Assembly (NCBI GenBank): GCA_016295225.1
Contig: JAEDLP010000007.1
Coordinates: forward strand, 1-27,022
DNA from: Oscillospiraceae bacterium
Lineage (GTDB): Bacteria > Bacillota > Clostridia > Oscillospirales > Oscillospiraceae
Reading direction: 5' to 3'
DNA: 27,022 nt
Shown piece by piece: positions 19,580 through 27,022 of the stretch. Position 1 is the stretch's first letter, and the number at the start of each line of letters is the position of its first letter. The notes beneath the pieces were generated by a model. That model was not told the DNA's origin. It saw nothing but the letters and a program-made list of their open reading frames with translations, and ran no database searches. The position numbers were made by a program, and so were the translations under genes.

Positions 19580-21673
19580 TTAAGCCTGAGCACCCTTTTG
19601 GTTGGCCCAGGCAATAGCCTGCAGCTTTTGGATGATGGGAGCTCCATAGAGGTTGACCTTCCCTTTGCCCCGGCGCTTCCGGAGCTTCACCCGCAGGGAA
19701 CCGTCCTCCTCCCGGGTGATTTTCAGCAGGTCCAGCTGCTCCATCACGTCCAGGCAGATCATGGTCCGCAGGGCGGACTCCCACAGGTCGGCCTCGTGGG
19801 CCACCTTTCGGGCCAGGCGGGCAGGGGTGTCCACAATCTCGCCGTTGCGGCAGGCCAGGTAACGCCAGATGCCGGCGAATTCATCCCGCTGGGGGATCAT
19901 GGACCGGGCCTCTCTGGGGGTAATGGGTTCCCCCCGGCGGAATTTTTCATAGAGGGCCCGCTCTCCCTGCTGCTTGAGGGAGTAAGCCGGCCGCAGATCC
20001 ACCAGGTGGAGCTGAACCGTCCGGGAGCCGCGATACTCGTTGATCTGGGGGTAGAAGGCCACATCGGCCTTGTCTCCCACCGCCAGCCCCGACTTATTCC
20101 GGGTCACCGAGAAGAAGATCATGTCCACAGTCCGGCCGTCCCGGCTGGCCCGCATCTTCAGGTGGCGGCCTCCGCCCACGTCGGACATACAGGTCACCGT
20201 CACTCCGGACAGGGAGAAGACAGGCTTGGGATTGCCGGCGCCGTAGGGCTCCAGCATGGACAGGGCTTCCACCTGGTCCACGGTGAGGATGCTGGTGTCC
20301 TCGATCTCCCCATCGATTTGCAGGGTGGAGACCATCTTCTGGCCGCCGGTACCCACCCGGACGATCTCTTCCATCCGGGCCCGGAACCGGTCGATGTTTT
20401 CCTCCCGGATGGTAAAGCCCGCAGCCAGGGCGTGGCCGCCGTAGCCCTCCAGGAGATCCGCGCACTGCTCCAGGGCGCAGAAGAGATTAAAGCCGCCGTA
20501 GGACCGGCAGGAGCCCTTGCCCTTGCCGTCCTCCTGGAGGCAGATCATAAATACGGGGCAGGCAAACTGCTCGCTGAGGCGGGAGGCCACGATGCCCACC
20601 ACCCCCTGGTGCCAGGTCTTGTCGGCCAGAACCAGGCAGTCGTACTGCTTTTTCTCCCCCACCCGCTTGATGCACTGGTTGAAGATATCCAACTCCACCG
20701 CCTGTCTCTGGCGGTTGAGCTCGCACAGCTCGTGGGCCAGTAGATCGGCCCGGGCCGCATCCTCCGTGAGGATGAGCTCGGCGGCCATGGCGGCCCGGCC
20801 CATGCGGCCGGCGGCGTTGATGCGGGGGGACAGACAGTAGCCCACGGTGGTGGAGTTGATGCACCGATTCAGGGTCCCTGCCTCTATCATAAGGGAGTAT
20901 AACCCCCTCCGGCGGGTCTTTTTCAGGTGGCTGAGGCCCACCCGGACGATGGTGCGGTTTTCTCCCAGCAGCTTCATCACGTCGGCCACGGTGCCCACGG
21001 CGGCCAGGTCGGCGTACTCATGGAAGATGGTCCGGTAATTCTCCCGGCCGCCCAGGGCCATGACCACCTTCAGGGCCACGCCGACCCCGGCCAGATCCTT
21101 GAAGGGATAACCGCAGTCCTTCCGGTGGGGGTCCACCACGGCGACAGCGTCGGGGATCTCCTCCTTGCACTCGTGGTGGTCGGTAACGATCATGTCCAGG
21201 CCTAAGTCCCGGGCGTATTTCACTTCCTCCACGGCGGTGATGCCGCAGTCCACGGTGATGATCAGCTTGACCCCTTCCCGGGCCAGATGCTCCACTGCCT
21301 GACGGTTGACGCCGTACCCCTCATCCAGACGGTTGGGGATGTAGTAGGTCACGCTGCCTCCCCGGCTGCGGAGGTAATGGGTCAGCAGGCAGGTGGAGGT
21401 GATGCCGTCCACGTCGTAGTCACCATAGACCGCGATGGTCTCTCCCTGATCCAAAGCCCTTTGGATGCGGGCCACCGCCCGGTCCATATCCTTCATCAGG
21501 AAGGGGTCCTGGAGCTGGCGCTCACTGCTGGAGAGGAGATTGTTGGCCTCTTCCACGCTGTCCAGTCCCCGGGCGCAGAGGGTAGCCGCCACCAGGGCAG
21601 GGACCCCTCTCTCCCGCATGGCTTTATAAGGTCCTTCGGGCCTGTTTGCAATGTTCCACTGCTGATATTTCAT
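19580..21673 (-). CDS. recJ: Single-stranded-DNA-specific exonuclease RecJ
   Basis: A 697-residue 5'-3' single-strand exonuclease of the DHH superfamily, acting in recombination and mismatch or base-excision repair. Catalytic motifs are VYGDYDVDGITST (82-94, Asp85/87/89), VDCGI (141-145), the DHH triad TDHHE (164-168), DPHRKDCGYPFKDLAGVGV (181-199) and a DHHA1 region with GGHALAAGF. The OB-like domain and an extra C-terminal region follow; the length is longer than E. coli RecJ but normal for clostridia. The ATG at 21673 is preceded by a modest GAGG. The 100 bases upstream are AT-rich and follow a strong terminator, so recJ probably has its own promoter. Confidence 0.96.
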   Translation of the reverse strand: MKYQQWNIANRPEGPYKAMRERGVPALVAATLCARGLDSVEEANNLLSSSERQLQDPFLMKDMDRAVARIQRALDQGETIAVYGDYDVDGITSTCLLTHYLRSRGGSVTYYIPNRLDEGYGVNRQAVEHLAREGVKLIITVDCGITAVEEVKYARDLGLDMIVTDHHECKEEIPDAVAVVDPHRKDCGYPFKDLAGVGVALKVVMALGGRENYRTIFHEYADLAAVGTVADVMKLLGENRTIVRVGLSHLKKTRRRGLYSLMIEAGTLNRCINSTTVGYCLSPRINAAGRMGRAAMAAELILTEDAARADLLAHELCELNRQRQAVELDIFNQCIKRVGEKKQYDCLVLADKTWHQGVVGIVASRLSEQFACPVFMICLQEDGKGKGSCRSYGGFNLFCALEQCADLLEGYGGHALAAGFTIREENIDRFRARMEEIVRVGTGGQKMVSTLQIDGEIEDTSILTVDQVEALSMLEPYGAGNPKPVFSLSGVTVTCMSDVGGGRHLKMRASRDGRTVDMIFFSVTRNKSGLAVGDKADVAFYPQINEYRGSRTVQLHLVDLRPAYSLKQQGERALYEKFRRGEPITPREARSMIPQRDEFAGIWRYLACRNGEIVDTPARLARKVAHEADLWESALRTMICLDVMEQLDLLKITREEDGSLRVKLRKRRGKGKVNLYGAPIIQKLQAIAWANQKGAQA

Positions 21674-21777
21674 GGTTTGGCCTCAGTTCGAGAAAATTTC
21701 TGCCATCGAAAACCTTCACGCTCCCCGTTGGGGCGGAAGGAAAAATACAAACAGATATACAACTTATAGAATAGCAT

Positions 21778-21813
21778 AAAACCGTCCGTATCTCAAGAGA
21801 TTCGGACGGTTTT
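21778..21813. terminator. Bidirectional Rho-independent terminator between the LtaS-like gene and recJ
   Basis: AAAACCGTCCG (21778-21788) pairs with CGGACGGTTTT (21803-21813), and after one mismatch the stem continues with ATCT/AGAT. T-rich tails follow on both strands. It ends the leftward LtaS-like transcript before recJ. Confidence 0.9.
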
Positions 21814-21835
21814 TAAAAATTTTCGTGTCGGGGAC

Positions 21836-21855
21836 GGAACGGGCATGCCCGTTCC
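21836..21855. repeat. Perfect 20-base palindrome
   Basis: GGAACGGGCATGCCCGTTCC reads identically on both strands and is flanked by further G/C-rich pairs (GGGGAC... and ...CCCC). It lies 40 bases beyond the LtaS-like stop codon and 22 bases from the terminator. It could be a second 3' hairpin, a degraded piece of the intergenic repeat family, or a protein site. Confidence 0.6.
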
Positions 21856-21894
21856 CCACGCAGGATAGAGAAAGGCTCCCCTGTGAGGGAAGGC

Positions 21895-23679
21895 TCATTC
21901 CTGATTCCAAACCCTGCTTCTGTCGTAAATGGACACATCCTGGAACCGGCGGATCAGGTCCTTGGCTCTCTGGGAAGGCTCGGTGGTGTACACCCCGTTC
22001 TCCTTCACCCAGCCGGTGGTGTGCATGACGGGCAGGGTCTCGGCCACTTCCCGCTGGGCCTGCATGTAGGCGGAGCCCTCCCAGCCGCACAGGGTAAAGA
22101 CCTCGTTCATCAGAAAGCAGGGAGACAGGTCCGGCCCCTCCCCCACGAAGTCACAGTCCAGGGTCTCTTTGGCGGCCTGGTTGCCCCAGATGGCATACCA
22201 GGTGGCATAATAGTTCAAAAAACCCTCCTGGGTGAAGAGATCCATGTTGATGCCCAGCTCCTCATAGATGGAGCCTCCATTGCCCATCCAGGGCTTGTGG
22301 TCCCCGTAGAGAACCAGGACCACCGGCTCCTCCAGGGTATCCAGGTAGTCGGTCAGGTGGGCCAGATAGCCGCCGGTGTCCTGCATCACATACAGATAGT
22401 TGTTCAAAGCGTTGCTGATGTGGTCCGGATAGTCCCCGGTGCAGTAGGAGTTCCCCCAGTAGGTGAACTCTGTTTGGTAGGGTCCGTGGCCCTGGTAGGT
22501 CACATTGAAAGAAAACAGAGGGGCCTCACTGGAGGCAAAGTGCTCCCCGATGCGCTGCTCCAGATCGGAGAAGAAGACGTTGTCATAGGCTACATCCTTG
22601 TCGGAATCCGGGTTAGAGCTGTAGTAGTTCTCCATGAAGAGGTAGTTGTCCAGGCCCAGGTTGGGGTTCACCGTCACCCGGTCGTAGAACCATTCGTGGC
22701 TGGGGTGACCGCCGCCGGTGACGTAGCCCTGGTCCTTCAGGTACCAGGCCACGGAGTCAGTCTTGTGGGAGAAGTCGTCGTGGTAGTTCCCCCCGGTAAG
22801 GACGGCCCACTCACTCTCGGTGGTGCCGCCGGCGAACACGTCGGTAACCAGGGTACCGGAGTAGCTCTCGGCCAGAAGCTGATGGAAATTACTGTACACG
22901 TCGGGGCTGATGCCCTGGATGTCAAAGAGGGAGAAGTCCGTAAAGGCCTCCAGCTGGATGGTCACGATGGAGACCTTTTTGTCCTCAGGAATATCCCCGT
23001 CGGTGTATTGACCCAGGATCTCCATCGCGTTCTGCTCGCTGTAACCATTCCGGTAGCCCAAATAGTCCCCATAGCTGTGGAAAAAGGGATAGACCATGCC
23101 GCAGGAGATGTAGGCGTTGGTCTCATTCATGGCGTGCTCCCCGGCCAGATGGTTGTACAGGTTGTCGTCAGGATAGACGTCGTAGAAGCAGATCAGACCA
23201 GCCAGGCCCACCGCCGTCAGGGACAGCAGACGGACTTCCGGCCCGGGGCGGCCTTTGCCGAAGCGGAACAGAAGGGCCGACAGGACAAAAATGGCCGACA
23301 GAAAGACATACATCAGAGGGATGAACTCGATCCGGTACTCCCCGGCCATCTGGGAGGCCTCCTGCAGAAGATGCAGGTCTTCCCACATCAAAGGGTCCCC
23401 CCGGAAGAGGATCTTGAAATAGTTGCCGCCGCTGAGCAGAAAAATAAGAACACCAGTGACCAGACTGGCCAGCCAGGCCTGGCCGGTGGCCAGCCACAGG
23501 AACCCCAGGATCAGCAGCACCGGCAGGGTATTCAGGCAGAACAGAAGGGGGGCTCCCCCCCAACTGACGCCATTTAAGTCAGACAGACACAGGGACAGGG
23601 TACTGTAGACCAGTCCGGTGACCAGCAGCAGGGCCAGGGTCAGCCAGGCAGATTTTTTTGGTTTCAGGAAGGCTTGCAT
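21895..23679 (-). CDS. LTA synthase (LtaS) family membrane sulfatase-fold protein, first paralogue
   Basis: A 594-residue protein with about five N-terminal membrane helices (roughly 12-33, 43-63, 68-87, 117-138, 150-167) and an extracellular alkaline-phosphatase-superfamily domain, as in LtaS, which polymerises glycerol-phosphate from phosphatidylglycerol. The predicted metal and nucleophile residues are QLEAF (Glu244) and GGTTESEW (Thr286, aligned from memory with the catalytic Thr of Staphylococcus aureus LtaS). SFNVTYQGHGPY and VLVLYGDHKPW lie further on. AAGGAGG lies 8 bases before the ATG. It follows the second paralogue after 58 bases that hold a hairpin. It could instead transfer other phosphoglycerol or phosphoethanolamine groups; polymer type is not predictable. 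Confidence 0.88.
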   Translation of the reverse strand: MQAFLKPKKSAWLTLALLLVTGLVYSTLSLCLSDLNGVSWGGAPLLFCLNTLPVLLILGFLWLATGQAWLASLVTGVLIFLLSGGNYFKILFRGDPLMWEDLHLLQEASQMAGEYRIEFIPLMYVFLSAIFVLSALLFRFGKGRPGPEVRLLSLTAVGLAGLICFYDVYPDDNLYNHLAGEHAMNETNAYISCGMVYPFFHSYGDYLGYRNGYSEQNAMEILGQYTDGDIPEDKKVSIVTIQLEAFTDFSLFDIQGISPDVYSNFHQLLAESYSGTLVTDVFAGGTTESEWAVLTGGNYHDDFSHKTDSVAWYLKDQGYVTGGGHPSHEWFYDRVTVNPNLGLDNYLFMENYYSSNPDSDKDVAYDNVFFSDLEQRIGEHFASSEAPLFSFNVTYQGHGPYQTEFTYWGNSYCTGDYPDHISNALNNYLYVMQDTGGYLAHLTDYLDTLEEPVVLVLYGDHKPWMGNGGSIYEELGINMDLFTQEGFLNYYATWYAIWGNQAAKETLDCDFVGEGPDLSPCFLMNEVFTLCGWEGSAYMQAQREVAETLPVMHTTGWVKENGVYTTEPSQRAKDLIRRFQDVSIYDRSRVWNQE

Positions 23680-23699
23680 GGGTCGTTCCTCCTTGGGAA

Positions 23700-23724
23700 A
23701 AGGGCACGGAGGTCCCGTGCCCTT
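23700..23724 (-). terminator. Terminator-like hairpin between the two LtaS-like genes
   Basis: AAGGGCACGG (23700-23709) pairs with CCGTGCCCTT (23715-23724) around a 5-base loop. On minus a short TTTT follows, then the ribosome binding site of the downstream gene. It may tune expression of the second gene rather than fully stop transcription. Confidence 0.6.
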
Positions 23725-23737
23725 AGGGTATATCGTC

Positions 23738-25639
23738 TTAGTCTCCGTAGTAATCTCCCGCCAGCACCCAGTTGCTCAGGGTGGTGACCCGGGAGATCTC
23801 CGCAGACCGCTCCGGGTCTCCCTTCCCGCCGCTGCTGGCCCAATAGGTCTCTCCATCGAACCAGCTGCCGTCGTTGAAGAAGACATAGCCCCCCTGATCC
23901 CCCAGTGCGTCGTGGCCTGCCAGGAAGGCCCCGGCAGTGTCCAGCCCGAAGAGGTTGGCCAGGGTAGGCAGCACGTCCACGGTGGAGGTCACCTTCTCCA
24001 CCTGGCCCGCAGGCAGGTCCCGGGACCAGAGGAAGAAGTCGGTGTGCTGGAGCAGATTCATGTTGTCCACGCCCTTGATGTCCATATTCAGGTCGTCGTT
24101 CATCATGTAGTAGTTGTAGTGGTCGGCGTAGAAGATGAGGACCGTGTCGTCGGCGTGGCCGCTCTCCTCCATCTTGTCCACCAGCTCGCCCACGAAGCGG
24201 TCGGTCTCCATGGCGCCGGCCACCGCGTAGACGAAGTTGCCGTCGGTGCGCTCCGCAGCCCCCTGGGCGGCCTCGGCGTTGGCTTGGTAGATGGGATTGT
24301 CGTCCCCGTAGGGGCCGTGACCGGAGTAGGTGATGATAAAGCTGAAGAAGGGATCCCCCTCAGTCATGGAATCAAAGCCGTTGATGAGGTAACGGTCCAA
24401 CTGGTAGTTCTCCATGGCCATGGCGGAGCCGCCGGTGTAGCTCTCGTACCCCAGATTCCGGTGGATGGCCTCCCGGTCGTAGACCGTGCCCTCGCTGTTA
24501 TGGAAGGACCGGGCGGTGTAGCCCGCCTGGGTGAAGAGGCTGGCCAGGGAGTAGGGATACTCGTCCCGGGTATACACCGAGGTGGGCAGGCCCCCGGTGG
24601 CCGGCAGCAGGCCTGTGTTGGTGATGAACTCCGTGTTGAAGGTGCCGGCGGTGATATAGGCCGGGGTGTAGTGGTTGGAGAAGGACAGGGATTCCTGTTT
24701 CAAGTTCCACAGGTTGGGCATGTAGGCCTCGGAGAGCATCCAGGTGTCGATGGCCTCCAGCTGGACCAGGATCACGTTCTTCCCTGCCAGCAGGCCGGTG
24801 TAGTCGTTTTGGGTCTGGGCGGCTTCATACTCAGCCACATAGTCCTCCACCTGCTGCCGCTCCTCCTGGGTCATGGACCCGGCGGGGGCCAGCTGGATAT
24901 ACAGGTCCCGGGCGGTGTACTGGAACAGGCCGGAGACCATGAGAGCGTTGGTGGAGTTGGTGTAGTCCTGATAGGCGGAGGCCGCCGCGTCCTCACCGGT
25001 GTTCTCCCAGATGACGGTGTCCATCTTGGGGAAGCACAGGAAGTGGACGGCAGCAATGACCACTCCGCCGGCCGCCAGAATCAAAAGGCCAAGAAGGACG
25101 GACTTCCGGGAGGTCACGGCAGGGGCCGCCCTGCTCAACCGTCCCGACAGGATCACCAGCAGGACGGAGATCACCGCTGCCGCCAGGATGGCGGGGTGGA
25201 ACCGGATGTAGTCGGTCTCCACGAAGCTCTCCACCCCGGAGTAGGTCAGGGCAGAGAAAGAGAAAAACCGGCGGAAGACCGCCATGAAAGCGCTGTGGGT
25301 CAGGCACAGGGCCACGAAGATCCCGATGGGGAGGCCCCGCCCCAGCCACTTGACCTTTCGGGGCAGCAGGATCACAAACCCCGCCAGCGCCAGCACCCAG
25401 CCCAGGGTGAAGAGGGAGGCAGGCAGATATTTCACCTCCACGACGCCTATGCCCCGGTAGGTGAATCGCAGGGTCAGATCCAGGCACAGGTAGGCCAGAA
25501 CCAGAGGAACCAGGTACAGATGGGACAGAAGGCCCCCCTCCCGGCTGTACACCCGGCCCCGAAGGACACAAGCAGCGAAGGAAAGGCCAATGGCCTTTCC
25601 TTCCCGCTGCTTCTCCAATTTTTTGGATGAATCAATCAT
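23738..25639 (-). CDS. LTA synthase (LtaS) family membrane sulfatase-fold protein, second paralogue
   Basis: A 633-residue LtaS-like protein with about five membrane helices (roughly 41-60, 72-93, 103-121, 148-166, 181-203) and an extracellular catalytic domain. LVQLEAIDTWM supplies Glu295 and AGTFNTEF supplies the likely nucleophile Thr333. SFIITYSGHGPY and LIFYADHYNYY are the later metal-site motifs. It is clearly a different subgroup from its neighbour. The assigned ATG at 25639 lacks a strong ribosome binding site, and the first 40 residues include a stretch encoded by a long palindrome (25570-25612). The true start could be further in, for example at the GTG of GRVYS, but no better signal is visible. 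A consensus -35 promoter lies just upstream. Confidence 0.87.
   Translation of the reverse strand: MIDSSKKLEKQREGKAIGLSFAACVLRGRVYSREGGLLSHLYLVPLVLAYLCLDLTLRFTYRGIGVVEVKYLPASLFTLGWVLALAGFVILLPRKVKWLGRGLPIGIFVALCLTHSAFMAVFRRFFSFSALTYSGVESFVETDYIRFHPAILAAAVISVLLVILSGRLSRAAPAVTSRKSVLLGLLILAAGGVVIAAVHFLCFPKMDTVIWENTGEDAAASAYQDYTNSTNALMVSGLFQYTARDLYIQLAPAGSMTQEERQQVEDYVAEYEAAQTQNDYTGLLAGKNVILVQLEAIDTWMLSEAYMPNLWNLKQESLSFSNHYTPAYITAGTFNTEFITNTGLLPATGGLPTSVYTRDEYPYSLASLFTQAGYTARSFHNSEGTVYDREAIHRNLGYESYTGGSAMAMENYQLDRYLINGFDSMTEGDPFFSFIITYSGHGPYGDDNPIYQANAEAAQGAAERTDGNFVYAVAGAMETDRFVGELVDKMEESGHADDTVLIFYADHYNYYMMNDDLNMDIKGVDNMNLLQHTDFFLWSRDLPAGQVEKVTSTVDVLPTLANLFGLDTAGAFLAGHDALGDQGGYVFFNDGSWFDGETYWASSGGKGDPERSAEISRVTTLSNWVLAGDYYGD
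25570..25612. repeat. Long inverted repeat in the N-terminal codons of the second LtaS-like gene
   Basis: AAGCAGC + GAAGGAAAGGCCA (25570-25589) is the reverse complement of TGGCCTTTCCTTC + GCTGCTT (25591-25612), apart from a 2-base bulge and a single central base. This gives about 20 bp of near-perfect pairing. It falls at codons for roughly residues 10-24, close to the presumed start. Confidence 0.8.
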
Positions 25640-25680
25640 ATAGTTATCTCGGGTCTCAGAATGACTATTTCGTCATTGAG

Positions 25681-25708
25681 TCTATAATAAAAGACCCGCA
25701 TTTGTCAA
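25681..25708 (-). promoter_or_regulatory. Sigma-A-type promoter for the LtaS-like genes
   Basis: On minus, a perfect TTGACA (25703-25708) is followed after 16 bases by TATAGA (25681-25686). The transcript would start near 25674, giving a leader of about 35 bases that contains a small AATGAC/GTCATT hairpin (25662-25679). Confidence 0.65.
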
Positions 25709-25732
25709 GATGATTTCCCTGGAAAACGGACG

Positions 25733-27022
25733 TTAAAAATCCATCTTACCCATCAGGTAGTCCTTCAGCTCGGTGATGGGCATACGGACCTGCTCCATGG
25801 TGTCGCGGTCACGGACGGTGACGCAGCCGTCGCCGGCGGACTCGCCGTCGCCCACGGTCTCGAAGTCCACGGTGATGCAGTAGGGAGTGCCGATCTCGTC
25901 CTGGCGGCGGTAACGCTTGCCGATGGAGCCGGCCTCGTCGTAGTCCACCATGAAGTACTTGCTCAGCTGCTGCTGGATCTCCAGGGCGGGCTCAGCCAGC
26001 TTCTTGGACAGAGGCAGGACGGCGCACTTGAAGGGAGCCAGAGCGGGGTGCAGGTGCAGGACGGTGCGGATATCGTCGTTGCCCTTCTTGTCCTGACCCA
26101 CCACCTCTTCGTCGTAGGCGTCCACCAGGAAGGCCAGGGTCACGCGGTCTGCGCCCAGGGAGGGCTCGATGACGTAGGGGATGTAATGCTCGTTGGCCTC
26201 CTGATCGAAGTAGGTCTGATCCTTGCCGGAGGTGGTCTGGTGGGCGGTCAGGTCGTAGTTGGTGCGGGAGGCAACGCCCCACAGCTCGCCCCAGCCGAAG
26301 GGGAAGAGGAACTCGAAGTCGGTGGTGGCGTTGGAGTAGTGGCTCAGTTCCTCGGGGTCGTGATCCCGCAGGCGCAGGTTCTCGTCCTGCATACCCAGGT
26401 TCTTCAGCCAGTTGTGGCAGTACTCCTTCCAGTAGCCGAACCACTCCAGCTCGGTGCCGGGCTTGCAGAAGAACTCCAGCTCCATCTGCTCGAACTCACG
26501 GGTGCGGAAGGTGAAGTTGCCCGGGGTGATCTCGTTGCGGAAGGACTTGCCGATCTGGCAGACGCCGAAGGGCAGCTTCCGGCGGGTGGTGCGCTGGACG
26601 TTGTTGAAGTTGACAAAGATGCCCTGGGCGGTCTCGGGACGCAGGTAGACCGTGTTCTTGGCGTCCTCGGTGACACCCTGGAAGGTCTTGAACATCAGGT
26701 TGAACTGACGGATGTCGGTCCAGTTGTGCTTGCCGCAGGTGGGGCAACCGATGTTGTGCTCCTCCACGAAGGCCTTCATCTCAGCCTGGCTCAGAGCGTC
26801 CACGGACTTGCCCAGGTCGAAGTTGTTCTCCTCGCACCAGCCCTCGATGACCTTGTCGGCACGGAAGCGCTCCTTGCACTCCTTGCAGTCCATGAGGGGG
26901 TCGGAGAAGCCGCCCACGTGGCCGGAGGCCACCCAGACCTGGGGGTTCATCAGGATGGCTGCGTCCAGACCCACGTTGTAGGGGTTCTCCTGGACGAACT
27001 TCTTCCACCAGGCCTTCTTCAC
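25733..27022 (-). CDS. glyS: Glycyl-tRNA synthetase, single-chain dimeric type (5' end cut by window edge)
   Basis: The last 430 codons of a class II glycyl-tRNA synthetase, the enzyme that charges tRNA-Gly. The frame is open at the right edge (NPYNVGLDAAILMNPQVWVASGHVGGFSDPLMDC). This lacks only the first 40 or so residues of the family, so the GTG at the edge is an internal valine and not the start. Motifs seen are the zinc-like Cys pairs CKEC and CPTC, motif 2 with FRNEITPGNFTFRTREFEQMELEFF, motif 3 with EPSLGADRVTLAFL, and the C-terminal anticodon-binding domain (APFKCAVLPLSKK). It is the bacterial/eukaryotic-like alpha2 type and not the alpha2beta2 GlyQ/GlyS form. No clear terminator separates it from the LtaS-like promoter. 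Confidence 0.95.
   Translation of the reverse strand: MKKAWWKKFVQENPYNVGLDAAILMNPQVWVASGHVGGFSDPLMDCKECKERFRADKVIEGWCEENNFDLGKSVDALSQAEMKAFVEEHNIGCPTCGKHNWTDIRQFNLMFKTFQGVTEDAKNTVYLRPETAQGIFVNFNNVQRTTRRKLPFGVCQIGKSFRNEITPGNFTFRTREFEQMELEFFCKPGTELEWFGYWKEYCHNWLKNLGMQDENLRLRDHDPEELSHYSNATTDFEFLFPFGWGELWGVASRTNYDLTAHQTTSGKDQTYFDQEANEHYIPYVIEPSLGADRVTLAFLVDAYDEEVVGQDKKGNDDIRTVLHLHPALAPFKCAVLPLSKKLAEPALEIQQQLSKYFMVDYDEAGSIGKRYRRQDEIGTPYCITVDFETVGDGESAGDGCVTVRDRDTMEQVRMPITELKDYLMGKMDF

Noticed and set aside
17280..19583. Plus-strand open frame (767 codons) opposite rel
   Set aside because: Same shadow effect: low-complexity Gly/Val/Leu/His product, no family motif, and the minus strand encodes an unmistakable Rel.

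Overview
The window is GC-rich, with a Shine-Dalgarno motif close to AAAGGAGG before most genes and occasional TTG starts. Gene content is that of a low-oxygen Gram-positive: [FeFe]-hydrogenase maturases, lipoteichoic-acid-synthase-like proteins, DnaD plus a DnaC/DnaI-type helicase loader, a bifunctional Rel and a single-chain glycyl-tRNA synthetase. I infer a Clostridia member, most likely a high-GC gut Oscillospiraceae relative (Flavonifractor/Oscillibacter/Lawsonibacter type); the genus is a guess. Almost all genes lie on the minus strand; only dnaD and the helicase loader are on plus. No tRNA, rRNA, CRISPR array, transposase or phage gene was seen, and no gene-free stretch exceeds 300 bases.

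Layout, left to right. (1) 1-2726: hydrogenase maturation operon, transcribed leftward as TM1266-family protein, hydE, hydG (hydG runs off the left edge). It has its own promoter and a structured leader with a terminator-like hairpin just before the first ribosome binding site. (2) 2727-8840: a leftward cell-shape/division block, zapA, U32 peptidase (RlhA-like), maf, mreC, mreD, PBP2, with short gaps or overlapping starts and stops; mreB is absent. (3) 9063-11086: rightward dnaD and dnaC-like loader, flanked by two copies of a palindromic intergenic repeat. (4) 11259-12509: M16 zinc peptidase. (5) 12633-17117: the most unusual block. It encodes an ATP-grasp ligase resembling D-aspartate ligases, an Asp/Glu racemase, and one 789-residue protein that joins a complete MurE-type ligase to a complete ArgB-type acetylglutamate kinase. 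A third, rearranged repeat copy lies between the ligase and racemase genes. (6) 17247-21673: rel and recJ. (7) 21895-25639: two adjacent LtaS-like membrane sulfatase-fold enzymes. (8) 25733-27022: glycyl-tRNA synthetase, lacking its start.

Functionally most of the window is housekeeping for envelope growth (PBP2, MreC/D, ZapA, LtaS-like), replication initiation, stringent response and repair. The best candidate for an undescribed system is block 5. MurE, D-Asp formation and D-Asp ligation suggest a dedicated route to a modified peptidoglycan stem peptide. The in-frame ArgB domain suggests that ornithine supply, or an acyl-phosphate chemistry, is physically tied to the MurE step. The second candidate is the hyd leader, whose upstream segment can pair with the 5' arm of the terminator hairpin, as in a transcription attenuator.
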